In this document: positions 7,231 through 14,008 of the stretch, in pieces | Position numbering within the stretch: position 1 is the first letter of the stretch | Layout: the number at the start of each line of letters is the position of its first letter | Assembly: GCA_937930165.1 (NCBI GenBank) | Contig: CALGVL010000218.1 | Span: 1-20,280 of the forward strand | Direction of reading: 5' to 3' | Origin: an uncultured Acetobacteraceae bacterium | Lineage (GTDB): Bacteria > Pseudomonadota > Alphaproteobacteria > Acetobacterales > Acetobacteraceae | DNA: 20,280 nucleotides | Translations under genes and position numbers: made by a program | The notes under the pieces: model-generated | Seen by the model: only the letters and a program-made list of their open reading frames with translations | Told to the model about the DNA's origin: nothing | The model's database searches: none

Positions 7231-8159
7231 TATTCCGCCGCCTGCCGCTGCGGCTGGATGCCCGGCGGCCGCACCCGGAGCCGGCGGATGCGGCGCGGAT
7301 CGGAATCCAGCACGCGGAATTCCAGCCCCGAGGGATGCGAGACCAGCTCCCCCTTCGCCGGCACCCGCTCGGCCAGGGTGAAGACCAGGCCGCCCACGGT
7401 GTCGATATCGGCGGCGCGCTCCTCCTCGGTCAGCACCGGGCCGAGCTTCGCCTCGAAATCCTCGATCGGGGTGCGGGCATCCAGTTCGATGGTGCCGTCC
7501 GGCCGCTCCACGATCTGCGGCGGGCCGGGCTCGTCATGCTCGTCGCTGATGTCGCCGGTGATGGTCTCGACCAGGTCCTCGATCGTCACCAGCCCGTCGA
7601 TGCCGCCATACTCGTCCACCACCAGCGCCATGTGGATGCGCGCCTGGCGCATCTGCAGCAGCAGGTCCAGCACCGGGATGGAGGGCACCACCAGCAGCGG
7701 CTTGCGCAGGATCGCCTTCATGTCGAAGGGACCCTCGCGCCCCACCATGGAGAAGATGTCCTTGATGTGGACCATGCCGACGATGTCGTCGAGCTGCCCG
7801 CGATAGACCGGGTAGCGGCTGTGCCCGTCGCGCTGGATCAGGCGGATGGCCTGTTCCAGGGTGAAGTCCTCCGGCATCGCCATGATGTCGGCGCGCGGCA
7901 CCATCACGTCATAGGCCGTCTTGCCGCGCAGCCTCAGCACGTTGCGCAGCAGGGCCCGTTCCTGGGCGCTGAGATCTTCGTTGCCGGGCTCCGCCTCGCC
8001 GTCGCCGCGCGGGGCCGGGGGCTCCTCGATCAGCTCCTCCATGCGGTCGCGGACGCTTTCCGCCTCGCGCCGGCGCAGCAGGCTCTGCAGGCGCCAGAGG
8101 ATACCGTCCCGCGCCGCCGCATGCGCGCCGTTGCGCATGTGGCCGTTGGTGCTGCTCAT
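7230..8159 (-). CDS. corC: CorC/HlyC family CBS-domain protein
   Basis: A 309-residue soluble protein without the DUF21 membrane domain. A paired CBS module spans about residues 85-205. The family sequences are MVPRADIMAM, the nucleotide-binding-like HSRYPVYRGQLDDIVGMVHIKD, and DEYGGIDGLVTIEDLVETITGDI at the end of the second CBS. The CorC/HlyC C-terminal transporter-associated domain covers about 218-300. Such proteins are linked to magnesium/cobalt efflux and envelope homeostasis; the old name hemolysin is misleading. Its ATG overlaps the ybeY stop by four bases, so translation is coupled. A hairpin follows the stop. In many alphaproteobacteria lnt comes next in this operon, but here it does not. 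Confidence 0.93.
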   Translation of the reverse strand: MSSTNGHMRNGAHAAARDGILWRLQSLLRRREAESVRDRMEELIEEPPAPRGDGEAEPGNEDLSAQERALLRNVLRLRGKTAYDVMVPRADIMAMPEDFTLEQAIRLIQRDGHSRYPVYRGQLDDIVGMVHIKDIFSMVGREGPFDMKAILRKPLLVVPSIPVLDLLLQMRQARIHMALVVDEYGGIDGLVTIEDLVETITGDISDEHDEPGPPQIVERPDGTIELDARTPIEDFEAKLGPVLTEEERAADIDTVGGLVFTLAERVPAKGELVSHPSGLEFRVLDSDPRRIRRLRVRPPGIQPQRQAAE

Positions 8160-8704
8160 GCCGCACCTCGCCCCGAACTGTCCTTCCAGGGATTGGGCAG
8201 GCGCAGGCGGTGCAGGGCGCGGGCCTCCGCGCGTTCCATCCGCCGCGCCTCGCCGGCGGTCAGGTGGTCATGGCCCAGCAGGTGCAGCGTGCCATGCGCG
8301 ACGAGATGCGCGAAATGCACCGCGGGCCGCTTGCCCGCCGCCTTCGCCTCCCGCCGCACCACGCCGAGCGCCAGGGCGATGTCGCCCAGATAGCCTGGGG
8401 CGCTACCCGGGAAGCTCAGCACATTGGTCGGCTTGTCCTTGCCGCGATGCTCGCCGTTCAGGCGCTTCAATTCGCGGTCGTCGGCCAGCAGCACGGTGAT
8501 GCTGCCACTCGCGCCTTCCTCGCGCAGCGCAGCGCGGGCGGCACGGCGGGCCAGCTCCTCGGCCCGCGGCAGGAGCCGGCGCCAGCCCGGCTCCGCCAGG
8601 ATCACCTCGATCTCAGTCTGATCGAAGGGATCAATCCGTCGCATCCCAGCGGCCGTCAGGGGCAGGCCCCACGCGCCGCCGGGAGTGCTACTTCCAGGGT
8701 CCAT
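8156..8704 (-). CDS. ybeY: Endoribonuclease YbeY
   Basis: A 182-residue zinc-dependent single-strand endoribonuclease needed for 16S rRNA 3' maturation and late 70S ribosome quality control. The zinc motif H-x3-H-x5-H is present as His137, His141 and His147 in HLVAHGTLHLLGHDH. The conserved substrate-channel segment is LNGEHRGKDKPTNVLSFP (about 82-99). ATG 8704 is chosen because AAGGA lies 5 bases upstream of it. The alternative ATG at 8644 has no ribosome binding site and lies closer to the fold. The chosen start overlaps the phoH end by 17 bases, and the stop overlaps the corC start by 4. Both overlaps are typical of this operon. Confidence 0.95.
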   Translation of the reverse strand: MDPGSSTPGGAWGLPLTAAGMRRIDPFDQTEIEVILAEPGWRRLLPRAEELARRAARAALREEGASGSITVLLADDRELKRLNGEHRGKDKPTNVLSFPGSAPGYLGDIALALGVVRREAKAAGKRPAVHFAHLVAHGTLHLLGHDHLTAGEARRMERAEARALHRLRLPNPWKDSSGRGAA

Positions 8705-9752
8705 CTCTGTCCTTCTTCCCCCTCCGGGCCTCATCCGCCCGGCCGTAGGCCGCGACGATCCGCGCGACCAGCGGGTGGCGCACCACATCGCGTTCTGCGA
8801 AGCGCGCCACGCCGATTCCCTCGACGCCTTCCAGGATGCGGAGCGCGTCGTGCAAGCCGCTCTGCTGCCCCGGCGGCAGGTCCACCTGGGTCGGGTCCCC
8901 GGTGATGACCATGCGCGTGCCCTCGCCCATGCGGGTGAGGAACATCTTCATCTGCGCCGGGGTGGTGTTCTGCGCCTCGTCCAGGATGGCGTAGCAATGC
9001 GCCAGCGTCCGCCCGCGCATGAAGGCAAGCGGCGCGATCTCGATCTCGCCCGAGCCGATCCGGCGGGCCACCTGTTCCGCGGGCAGCATGTCGTGCAGCG
9101 CGTCATAGAGCGGACGGAGATAGGGGTCCACCTTCTCCTTCATGTCGCCGGGCAGGAAGCCCAGCCGCTCCCCGGCCTCGACCGCCGGGCGGGAGAGCAC
9201 GATCCGGTCCACCCGGCCCGCCTGCAGCATGGCAACGCCCTGCGCCACGGCCAGGTAGGTCTTGCCGGTGCCGGCGGGGCCGATGCCGAAGACCATCTCC
9301 TGCCGCGCCAGCATCTCGATATAGGCGGCCTGGGCCGGGCTGCGCGGGGCGATGGCGCCCTTGCGGGTGCGGATCTCCGGGATGTCCTGCAGGGGCAGGC
9401 GGGGGTCGTTCTCCGCCTCTCCCTCGGCCATGCGCAGCGCCGCCTCCACATCGGCGGTGCTGACGGACTGGCCCTTCTCCAGCCGCTTCCAGAGCGACCG
9501 CAGCGCAGCCTCCGCCACTTCCGTCCGCTCCGGCGCGCCCGCGATGGTCAATCGGTTGCCGCGGGATCCGAGCCGCACCCCCAGCCGCTGCTCGATCCGC
9601 GCCAGATGGCGGTCATGTTCGCCATAGAGCAGCGGGAGCAGGGCGTTGTCATCGAACTGCAGGGTGACGGACCGCTGTTCGGGGAGAGAGGGGGAGGGCC
9701 GCAGCATGGCGCGGGCATCCCCAGGCCGGAGGGCGATGGCGGCTGTGGTCAA
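8688..9752 (-). CDS. phoH: PhoH-like ATPase (PhoL type)
   Basis: A 354-residue P-loop ATPase, with an N-terminal KH-like region (about 25-90) and an ATPase core like that of superfamily I helicases. Walker A is GPAGTGKT (158-165) and Walker B is the ILDEAQN segment (Asp258-Gln261 core). Other family marks are SRPAVEAGERLGFLPGD and TGDPTQVDLP. The partnership with YbeY in the next gene is conserved widely, and a role in RNA metabolism is likely. The start needs care: the frame can begin at TTG 9752, overlapping the miaB stop as TTGA, or at ATG 9707, which would give 339 residues. The TTG choice follows the coupling pattern of the operon; the ATG would still keep the whole fold. Confidence 0.93.
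   Translation of the reverse strand: MTTAAIALRPGDARAMLRPSPSLPEQRSVTLQFDDNALLPLLYGEHDRHLARIEQRLGVRLGSRGNRLTIAGAPERTEVAEAALRSLWKRLEKGQSVSTADVEAALRMAEGEAENDPRLPLQDIPEIRTRKGAIAPRSPAQAAYIEMLARQEMVFGIGPAGTGKTYLAVAQGVAMLQAGRVDRIVLSRPAVEAGERLGFLPGDMKEKVDPYLRPLYDALHDMLPAEQVARRIGSGEIEIAPLAFMRGRTLAHCYAILDEAQNTTPAQMKMFLTRMGEGTRMVITGDPTQVDLPPGQQSGLHDALRILEGVEGIGVARFAERDVVRHPLVARIVAAYGRADEARRGKKDRDGPWK
8710..8714 (-). promoter_or_regulatory. Ribosome binding site deciding the ybeY start
   Basis: AAGGA on the minus strand with a 5-base spacer to ATG 8704, inside the 3' end of phoH. It favours 8704 over the downstream ATG 8644. Confidence 0.6.
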
Positions 9753-11158
9753 GCGGGAGCGGGCTCCTCGTCGTGCTGGTCATGGGGGGACGCTTCCCCG
9801 GCGGCCAGCGAGCCGGAGAGCGAATTGGGCAGGGCGGCCCGCACCGTGACCGGCGCAATGGTGCCGACCAAGGAAAGGGGGGCGTTCAGATGAACGGGCT
9901 GCAGCCAGGGGGACCGGCCGAGAATCTGGCCCGGATGCCGGCCAGGGCCGGTGAAGAGGACAGGGATCGTCATCCCGACCCTTGAACGGCTGAAGCTGTC
10001 CTGCTGTTCCCGTAGCAGGGCCTGAAGCTCCTGCAACCGCGAGTCCTTCTCCTCTTCAGGCACCTGATTTGGCGCGCCGGCAGCCGGAGTTCCAGGGCGG
10101 GCCGAATATTTGAAGCTGAAAGCCTGGGCGAAGCCTACCTCCCGCACCAGGGCGAGGGTCGCCTGGAAGTCGGCCGCCGTCTCCCCCGGATGGCCCACGA
10201 TGAAGTCGGAGGAGAGCGCCAGATCCGGCTGCGCCGCCCGCAGCCGCTCCACAATGCGGAGATAGTCGGCCGCCTTGTGGCCCCGGTTCATCGCTGCCAG
10301 CACCCGGTCGCTGCCGGACTGCACCGGCAGGTGCAGGAAGGGCATGAGCTGCGGCAGGTCCCGATGCGCGGCGATCAGCTCCTCGTCCACATCGCGCGGG
10401 TGGCTGGTGGTGTAGCGCAGGCGCAGCAGGCCGGGGATCTCCGCCAGCGCCCGCAGCAGCCGGCCGAGGCCCCAGGTCCCGCCATCCGGGCCCTCTCCGT
10501 GATAGGCGTTCACATTCTGGCCGAGCAGGGTGATCTCCCGCGCCCCCTGGGCCACCAGCCGTTCCGCCTCGGCGATCACGGCGGCGGCGGGGCGGGAGAA
10601 TTCGGCCCCGCGCGTATAGGGGACCACGCAGAAGGAGCAGAATTTGTCGCAGCCCTCCTGCACCGTCAGGAAGGCCGTCACCCCCTGCGGCGCCGCGGCT
10701 TCCGGCAGGTGGTCGAATTTCGCCTCCACCGGGAATTCGGTCTCGATGACCGCGCCGGCGGCGCGGGAGGCGCGGGCCACCATCTCCGGCAGCCGGTGAT
10801 AGGTCTGCGGCCCCAGCACGATGTCCACCCAGGGGGCGCGGGCGGTGATCTCCGCCCCTTCGGCCTGGGCGACGCAGCCGGCCACGGCCAGGACCATGCG
10901 GCCCCCGGCCGCCTCCTTTGCCCGCTTGGCGGCGCGCAGCCGGCCGAGTTCGGAGAACAGCTTCTCCGACGCCTTCTCCCGAATGTGGCAGGTGTTGAGG
11001 ATGACCATATCGGCCCCCTCCGGCGTCTCGGCCGGGGCGTAGCCGATGGGCGCCAGGACATCCGCCATGCGGGCGCTGTCATAGACATTCATCTGGCAGC
11101 CCCAGGTGCGGATGAAGAGCCGCTTGCGCGTTTCGGGGGGCGCCGCCGTTCCAGTCAT
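9749..11158 (-). CDS. miaB: tRNA-2-methylthio-N6-dimethylallyladenosine synthase MiaB
   Basis: A 469-residue radical-SAM methylthiotransferase that adds a methylthio group at position 2 of i6A37 in tRNAs reading UNN codons. The N-terminal MTTase domain binds an auxiliary cluster through Cys21 (WGCQMNVYDS), Cys57 (NTCHIREKA) and Cys95 (AGCVAQ). The radical-SAM cluster motif is Cys170-x3-Cys174-x2-Cys177 (EGCDKFCSFC). A C-terminal TRAM-like segment ends near residue 445, followed by an acidic/His tail. ATG 11158 is chosen; an in-frame GTG at 11176 would add six residues without a better ribosome binding site. It heads the miaB-phoH-ybeY-corC chain. A 165-base leader with two hairpins separates it from plsC. 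Confidence 0.96.
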   Translation of the reverse strand: MTGTAAPPETRKRLFIRTWGCQMNVYDSARMADVLAPIGYAPAETPEGADMVILNTCHIREKASEKLFSELGRLRAAKRAKEAAGGRMVLAVAGCVAQAEGAEITARAPWVDIVLGPQTYHRLPEMVARASRAAGAVIETEFPVEAKFDHLPEAAAPQGVTAFLTVQEGCDKFCSFCVVPYTRGAEFSRPAAAVIAEAERLVAQGAREITLLGQNVNAYHGEGPDGGTWGLGRLLRALAEIPGLLRLRYTTSHPRDVDEELIAAHRDLPQLMPFLHLPVQSGSDRVLAAMNRGHKAADYLRIVERLRAAQPDLALSSDFIVGHPGETAADFQATLALVREVGFAQAFSFKYSARPGTPAAGAPNQVPEEEKDSRLQELQALLREQQDSFSRSRVGMTIPVLFTGPGRHPGQILGRSPWLQPVHLNAPLSLVGTIAPVTVRAALPNSLSGSLAAGEASPHDQHDEEPAPA

Positions 11159-11179
11159 GCTTAGGCTGAACTCCACAAG

Positions 11180-11202
11180 CCCGGATGCCCTCTGGCACCG
11201 GG
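11180..11202 (-). repeat. Hairpin in the miaB leader
   Basis: CCCGG and TGCC pair with GGCA and CCGGG around a four-base loop CTCT, with a single bulged A at 11185. The stem lies about 22 bases upstream of the miaB ATG. It could be a leader structure affecting translation or part of a terminator for plsC read-through. No U-tract follows. Confidence 0.35.
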
Positions 11203-11252
11203 TTCTGCGGCGCAGATGCGCAAGGCGGCGGCCGGGGTCAAGCCGCGAAGGG

Positions 11253-11270
11253 CCCGGGCGGCAGCCCGGG
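11253..11270 (-). terminator. Hairpin downstream of the plsC-like gene
   Basis: CCCGGGC, loop GGCA, GCCCGGG form a perfect 7-bp GC stem 54 bases past the stop of the acyltransferase gene, in the gap before miaB. It is a plausible termination or pause hairpin, but no run of U follows it on the minus-strand transcript. Confidence 0.4.
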
Positions 11271-11323
11271 AAGGCGAATGAATCGCATCACGGGATGAGA
11301 CTCGGCCATCCGCGCCGCGCCGG

Positions 11324-12271
11324 TCAAGCCTTGGCTTCGTCACGCGGGACGGAGGGCGGCAGCGGCGTGGGCAGCGGCCGGGCGGGCCGGTTCTGCCGCA
11401 GCAGGGCGGCGCCGGCGGAGACGGTGTGCCAGCTCTCGGCCGTCAGGGCCTTGCGGCTGGGCAGGATGGTGGGGCTGAAGGGCTCGTGCAGCAGCACGGT
11501 GACGCCGGCGCCGCTGCGCCGGGCCAGGCGCCAGAAATGGCTGCCGAAATCCATGTCGCCATACCAGGCGAAGATCGGCCGGTCCCGCCGGCAGGCCGGC
11601 AGTCCGCCCAACCGGTCATAGACCACCGAAACCGGCTGTACCTGCCGCGCCGCATCGGCGGCGGCCAGGAAGGAGCTGCGGAAGGGCAGCACCCGCGTAC
11701 CGTCGTCGCTGGTCCCTTCCGGGAACAGGATCAGGCTGTCGCCGGCATTCAGCCGCTTGCGCATCTCATCCGCTTCCCGCCCCGTGGCGCGGCGGTTGCG
11801 GCTGACGAAGACGGTGCGGCCGAGCTTTGCCACGATCCCGATCAGCGGCCAGCCCCGGACCTCGGCCTTGGAGACGAAACAGGCCTCCAGCACGCCGCCG
11901 AGCACCAGGATGTCCAGCCAGGAGGAATGGTTGGACAGGAACAGCACCGGCCGATCCTGGCAGGGGGTGCCGATCACCCGCACGCGGAGTCCGATCAGCC
12001 GGCAAAGCACGGCGTGATAGATCCGGGCGAAGGCGACCTTGCCATGTCCCGGCAGGCGGATCAGCACGGCCTGGATCGGGATCGACACCAGGGTCCAGAG
12101 CAGGCACATCAGCATCCGCCGGATGGCGCGGATGCGGCCGCCGAGCGGGCGTTCGTTGAAGATGTCGCCGAAGGCGCCGCCCGGCAGGGCCGGCCGGAAG
12201 CGCAGCGGCTTGCCGCGCCGGAGGCGGCGGGGCCGGAGGGCTTCGCTTGGGTCGCGGGAGACGGCATCCAT
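11324..12271 (-). CDS. plsC: 1-acyl-sn-glycerol-3-phosphate acyltransferase (PlsC family)
   Basis: A membrane-associated acyltransferase that makes phosphatidic acid or a related lipid from a lyso-lipid and an acyl donor. A hydrophobic anchor (MLMCLLWTLVSIPIQAVLIRL) precedes the catalytic motif NHSSWLD, with His115 and Asp120 in the chosen numbering, and the substrate motif FPEGTS (183-188). The frame is open to an ATG at 12457, which would give 377 residues. I chose ATG 12271 (315 residues): the extra 62 codons are Pro/Ala-rich, have visibly more A/T third positions than the rest, lack a ribosome binding site, and would leave only 25 bases to the divergent gene at 12483. The longer start cannot be excluded. 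Which lysophospholipid it uses is not decided by the sequence. Confidence 0.87.
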   Translation of the reverse strand: MDAVSRDPSEALRPRRLRRGKPLRFRPALPGGAFGDIFNERPLGGRIRAIRRMLMCLLWTLVSIPIQAVLIRLPGHGKVAFARIYHAVLCRLIGLRVRVIGTPCQDRPVLFLSNHSSWLDILVLGGVLEACFVSKAEVRGWPLIGIVAKLGRTVFVSRNRRATGREADEMRKRLNAGDSLILFPEGTSDDGTRVLPFRSSFLAAADAARQVQPVSVVYDRLGGLPACRRDRPIFAWYGDMDFGSHFWRLARRSGAGVTVLLHEPFSPTILPSRKALTAESWHTVSAGAALLRQNRPARPLPTPLPPSVPRDEAKA

Positions 12272-12482
12272 CAGCCGCTTGCGATAGCCTGCGGTTGGCG
12301 GCGCTGCAATGACGGGTTGCGGAACCGGCCCGATCCGGTGCCGGAAGGCCGGCCCGGCGCCTGCCGGAAGGGGCGCGGCGGGCGGCATCGGCATGGTGCC
12401 GGGGAATGTGATCGCCGGGCCGGGATGCGCGGGTGCAGCTTGCGCGTCCGCCACCATCCACGCCGGACCGGAGGATCCCAGG
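12272..12482. promoter_or_regulatory. Divergent intergenic region between plsC and the DUF1326 gene
   Basis: About 210 bases separate the two divergent starts if the plsC-like gene begins at 12271. The region should hold promoters for both directions. I could not identify convincing -35/-10 pairs in this GC-rich stretch. If the longer acyltransferase start at 12457 is used, the region is almost entirely coding. Confidence 0.3.
12470..12474 (+). promoter_or_regulatory. Ribosome binding site deciding the DUF1326 start
   Basis: A consensus GGAGG with an 8-base spacer to ATG 12483. It rejects the longer upstream reading frame that opens at 12309. Confidence 0.7.
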
Positions 12483-13109
12483 ATGGCAATCCAGAAGAAG
12501 TGGCAGCTTTCCGGCGACTATTTCGAGAACTGCAATTGCGACGTGGTCTGCCCCTGCCTCGTCTCCCCCGCCGCGCCCCTGACGGTGCGGCCGAGCCAGG
12601 GGACGTGCGACGTCGCCCTGGCCTTCCACATCGACAAGGGCAGCTATGACGGGGTGCCGCTGGACGGGCTGAATGTCGTCCTGGTCGGCCATACGCCGGG
12701 TCCCATGGCGGACGGCAATTGGTCGCTCGCCGCCTATATCGACGAACGCGCCGACGACCGGCAGACCGAGGCCCTCGGTGCGATCTTCAGCGGGACCGAG
12801 GGCGGTCCCATGGCCGCCTTCGCGCCCCTGGTCGGCAAGCAGCTTGGCGTGCGGAAGGTGCCGATCCGCTACGCCATCCAGGGCAAGACCCGCTCGGCGG
12901 AGATTCCCGGCGTCATGGAGCTGAAGGTCGAGCCACTGCCGACCATGCATGGCAGCGGCGAGGCCTGGGCGGCGCTCGGCCATCCGGTCGCGCCGGACCG
13001 GATGGCCCTCGCGGTCGGCGGCCAGGGCAGCCGCTTTGCCGATCACGGCATGCGCTGGGACAATTCCGGCAGGAACGGGCACTACGCCCCGATCAGCTGG
13101 TCGAATTAG
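12483..13109 (+). CDS. DUF1326 domain-containing protein
   Basis: A 208-residue soluble protein of the DUF1326 family. The N-terminal signature is GDYFENCNCDVVCPC, which places four cysteines at 17, 19, 23 and 25 in a CxCx3CxC arrangement that could bind a metal or a cluster. The rest is predicted beta-rich, with FHIDKGSYDGVPLDGLNVVL and ADHGMRWDNSGRNGHYAPISW near the end. No signal peptide is seen, so it is probably cytoplasmic. The function of the family is unknown to me. The gene lies 26 bases before a DUF2182 membrane protein gene on the same strand, a pairing I have seen in other genomes, which suggests a joint function. The start is fixed by a consensus ribosome binding site. Confidence 0.88.
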   Translation: MAIQKKWQLSGDYFENCNCDVVCPCLVSPAAPLTVRPSQGTCDVALAFHIDKGSYDGVPLDGLNVVLVGHTPGPMADGNWSLAAYIDERADDRQTEALGAIFSGTEGGPMAAFAPLVGKQLGVRKVPIRYAIQGKTRSAEIPGVMELKVEPLPTMHGSGEAWAALGHPVAPDRMALAVGGQGSRFADHGMRWDNSGRNGHYAPISWSN

Positions 13110-13123
13110 CCGCCCTGGCGCGG

Positions 13124-13128
13124 GGAGG
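13124..13128 (+). promoter_or_regulatory. Ribosome binding site deciding the DUF2182 start
   Basis: GGAGG within GGGGAGG (13122-13128), with a 7-base spacer to ATG 13136. It supports this start over the much longer open frame that begins at 12719 inside the DUF1326 gene. Confidence 0.7.
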
Positions 13129-13135
13129 CGCCGCC

Positions 13136-14002
13136 ATGGACCGTGCCCGGACCGCCCCGCTGGCGGCGCAGCGCAATGCGGTGCTGGTTCTGCTCCTCGC
13201 CCTGGCGGCGGCGGCCTGGGCGTTGCTGCTCGCCTGGCCGGACGCGGATCCCGGCATGGGCGGGATGGCGATGGACTCGCCGACAATGGGCCTGCGCGCG
13301 CCGCTTTTCCTGGCGATCTGGGTAGTGATGATGGTCGCCATGATGTTCCCGGCCGCCGCGCCGATGATCCTCACCTTCCATCAGGTACAGGCAGGAAGGC
13401 GGCAGCGCGGCGAGGCCTTCGTCGCCACCTGGGTCTTCGTGGCGGGCTACATGCTGGTCTGGACGCTCGCCGGCCTGGCCGCCTGGGCGATGGCGGGGCT
13501 GGCCGAGGCTCTCGCCGCGCGGGCGGCATTGTCGCCGACTGCGGCCGCCCGGATCGGCGGGGGCGTCCTGATCCTGGCGGGCCTCTACCAGCTCACGCCG
13601 CTGAAGGATGCCTGCCTGGCGAAATGCCGCTCGCCCACCGCCTTCATCATGACCTCCTGGCGCGACGGGAGGCTGGGCGCCCTGCGGATGGGCCTGCTGC
13701 ACGGGGCCTGGTGCCTCGGCTGCTGCTGGCTGCTGTTCGTCATCCTGTTCCCGCTCGGCATGATGAACATTGCCGCCATGGCGGCCATCACTGCCCTGAT
13801 CCTCGCCGAGAAGACGCTGCCCGCCGGCCGCCGGATGGCACGTATCGCGGCCGTCGCCCTCATCGCCTATGGGGCGTTGGTGATCTGGATGCCGCGGGCC
13901 CTGCCCACCTTCCCGGCCGGGGGCGGCATGGTCATGCCCGCCGATGCCGGCACCGGGATGTCCATGCCCATGCCGATGCAGGATCCCGGCCTGGCGCGCT
14001 GA
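13136..14002 (+). CDS. DUF2182 family metal-binding-like integral membrane protein
   Basis: A 288-residue membrane protein with roughly six to seven helices (about 13-33, 55-77, 95-119, 138-152, 186-208, 212-226 and 236-252). DUF2182 marks are WVVMMVAMMFPAAAPMILTFH near residue 62 and the paired cysteine sites Cys160/Cys164 (KDACLAKCRSP) and Cys193/Cys196/Cys197 (HGAWCLGCCW). Methionines are concentrated at two sites outside the helices: GMGGMAMDSPTMG (40-52) and GMVMPADAGTGMSMPMPM (264-281). Met-rich segments of this kind bind Cu(I) in periplasmic copper proteins, so copper handling is conceivable here but unproven. It follows the DUF1326 gene by 26 bases and is convergent with the DsbD-like gene 6 bases further on. 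Confidence 0.88.
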   Translation: MDRARTAPLAAQRNAVLVLLLALAAAAWALLLAWPDADPGMGGMAMDSPTMGLRAPLFLAIWVVMMVAMMFPAAAPMILTFHQVQAGRRQRGEAFVATWVFVAGYMLVWTLAGLAAWAMAGLAEALAARAALSPTAAARIGGGVLILAGLYQLTPLKDACLAKCRSPTAFIMTSWRDGRLGALRMGLLHGAWCLGCCWLLFVILFPLGMMNIAAMAAITALILAEKTLPAGRRMARIAAVALIAYGALVIWMPRALPTFPAGGGMVMPADAGTGMSMPMPMQDPGLAR

Positions 14003-14008
14003 AAATCC

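Noticed and set aside
5412..7381. Long plus-strand frames opposite nth, the DUF2165 gene and the small HTH-like gene
   Set aside because: They are rich in Arg, Gly, Gln and Asp without motifs, while the minus strand has recognisable families.
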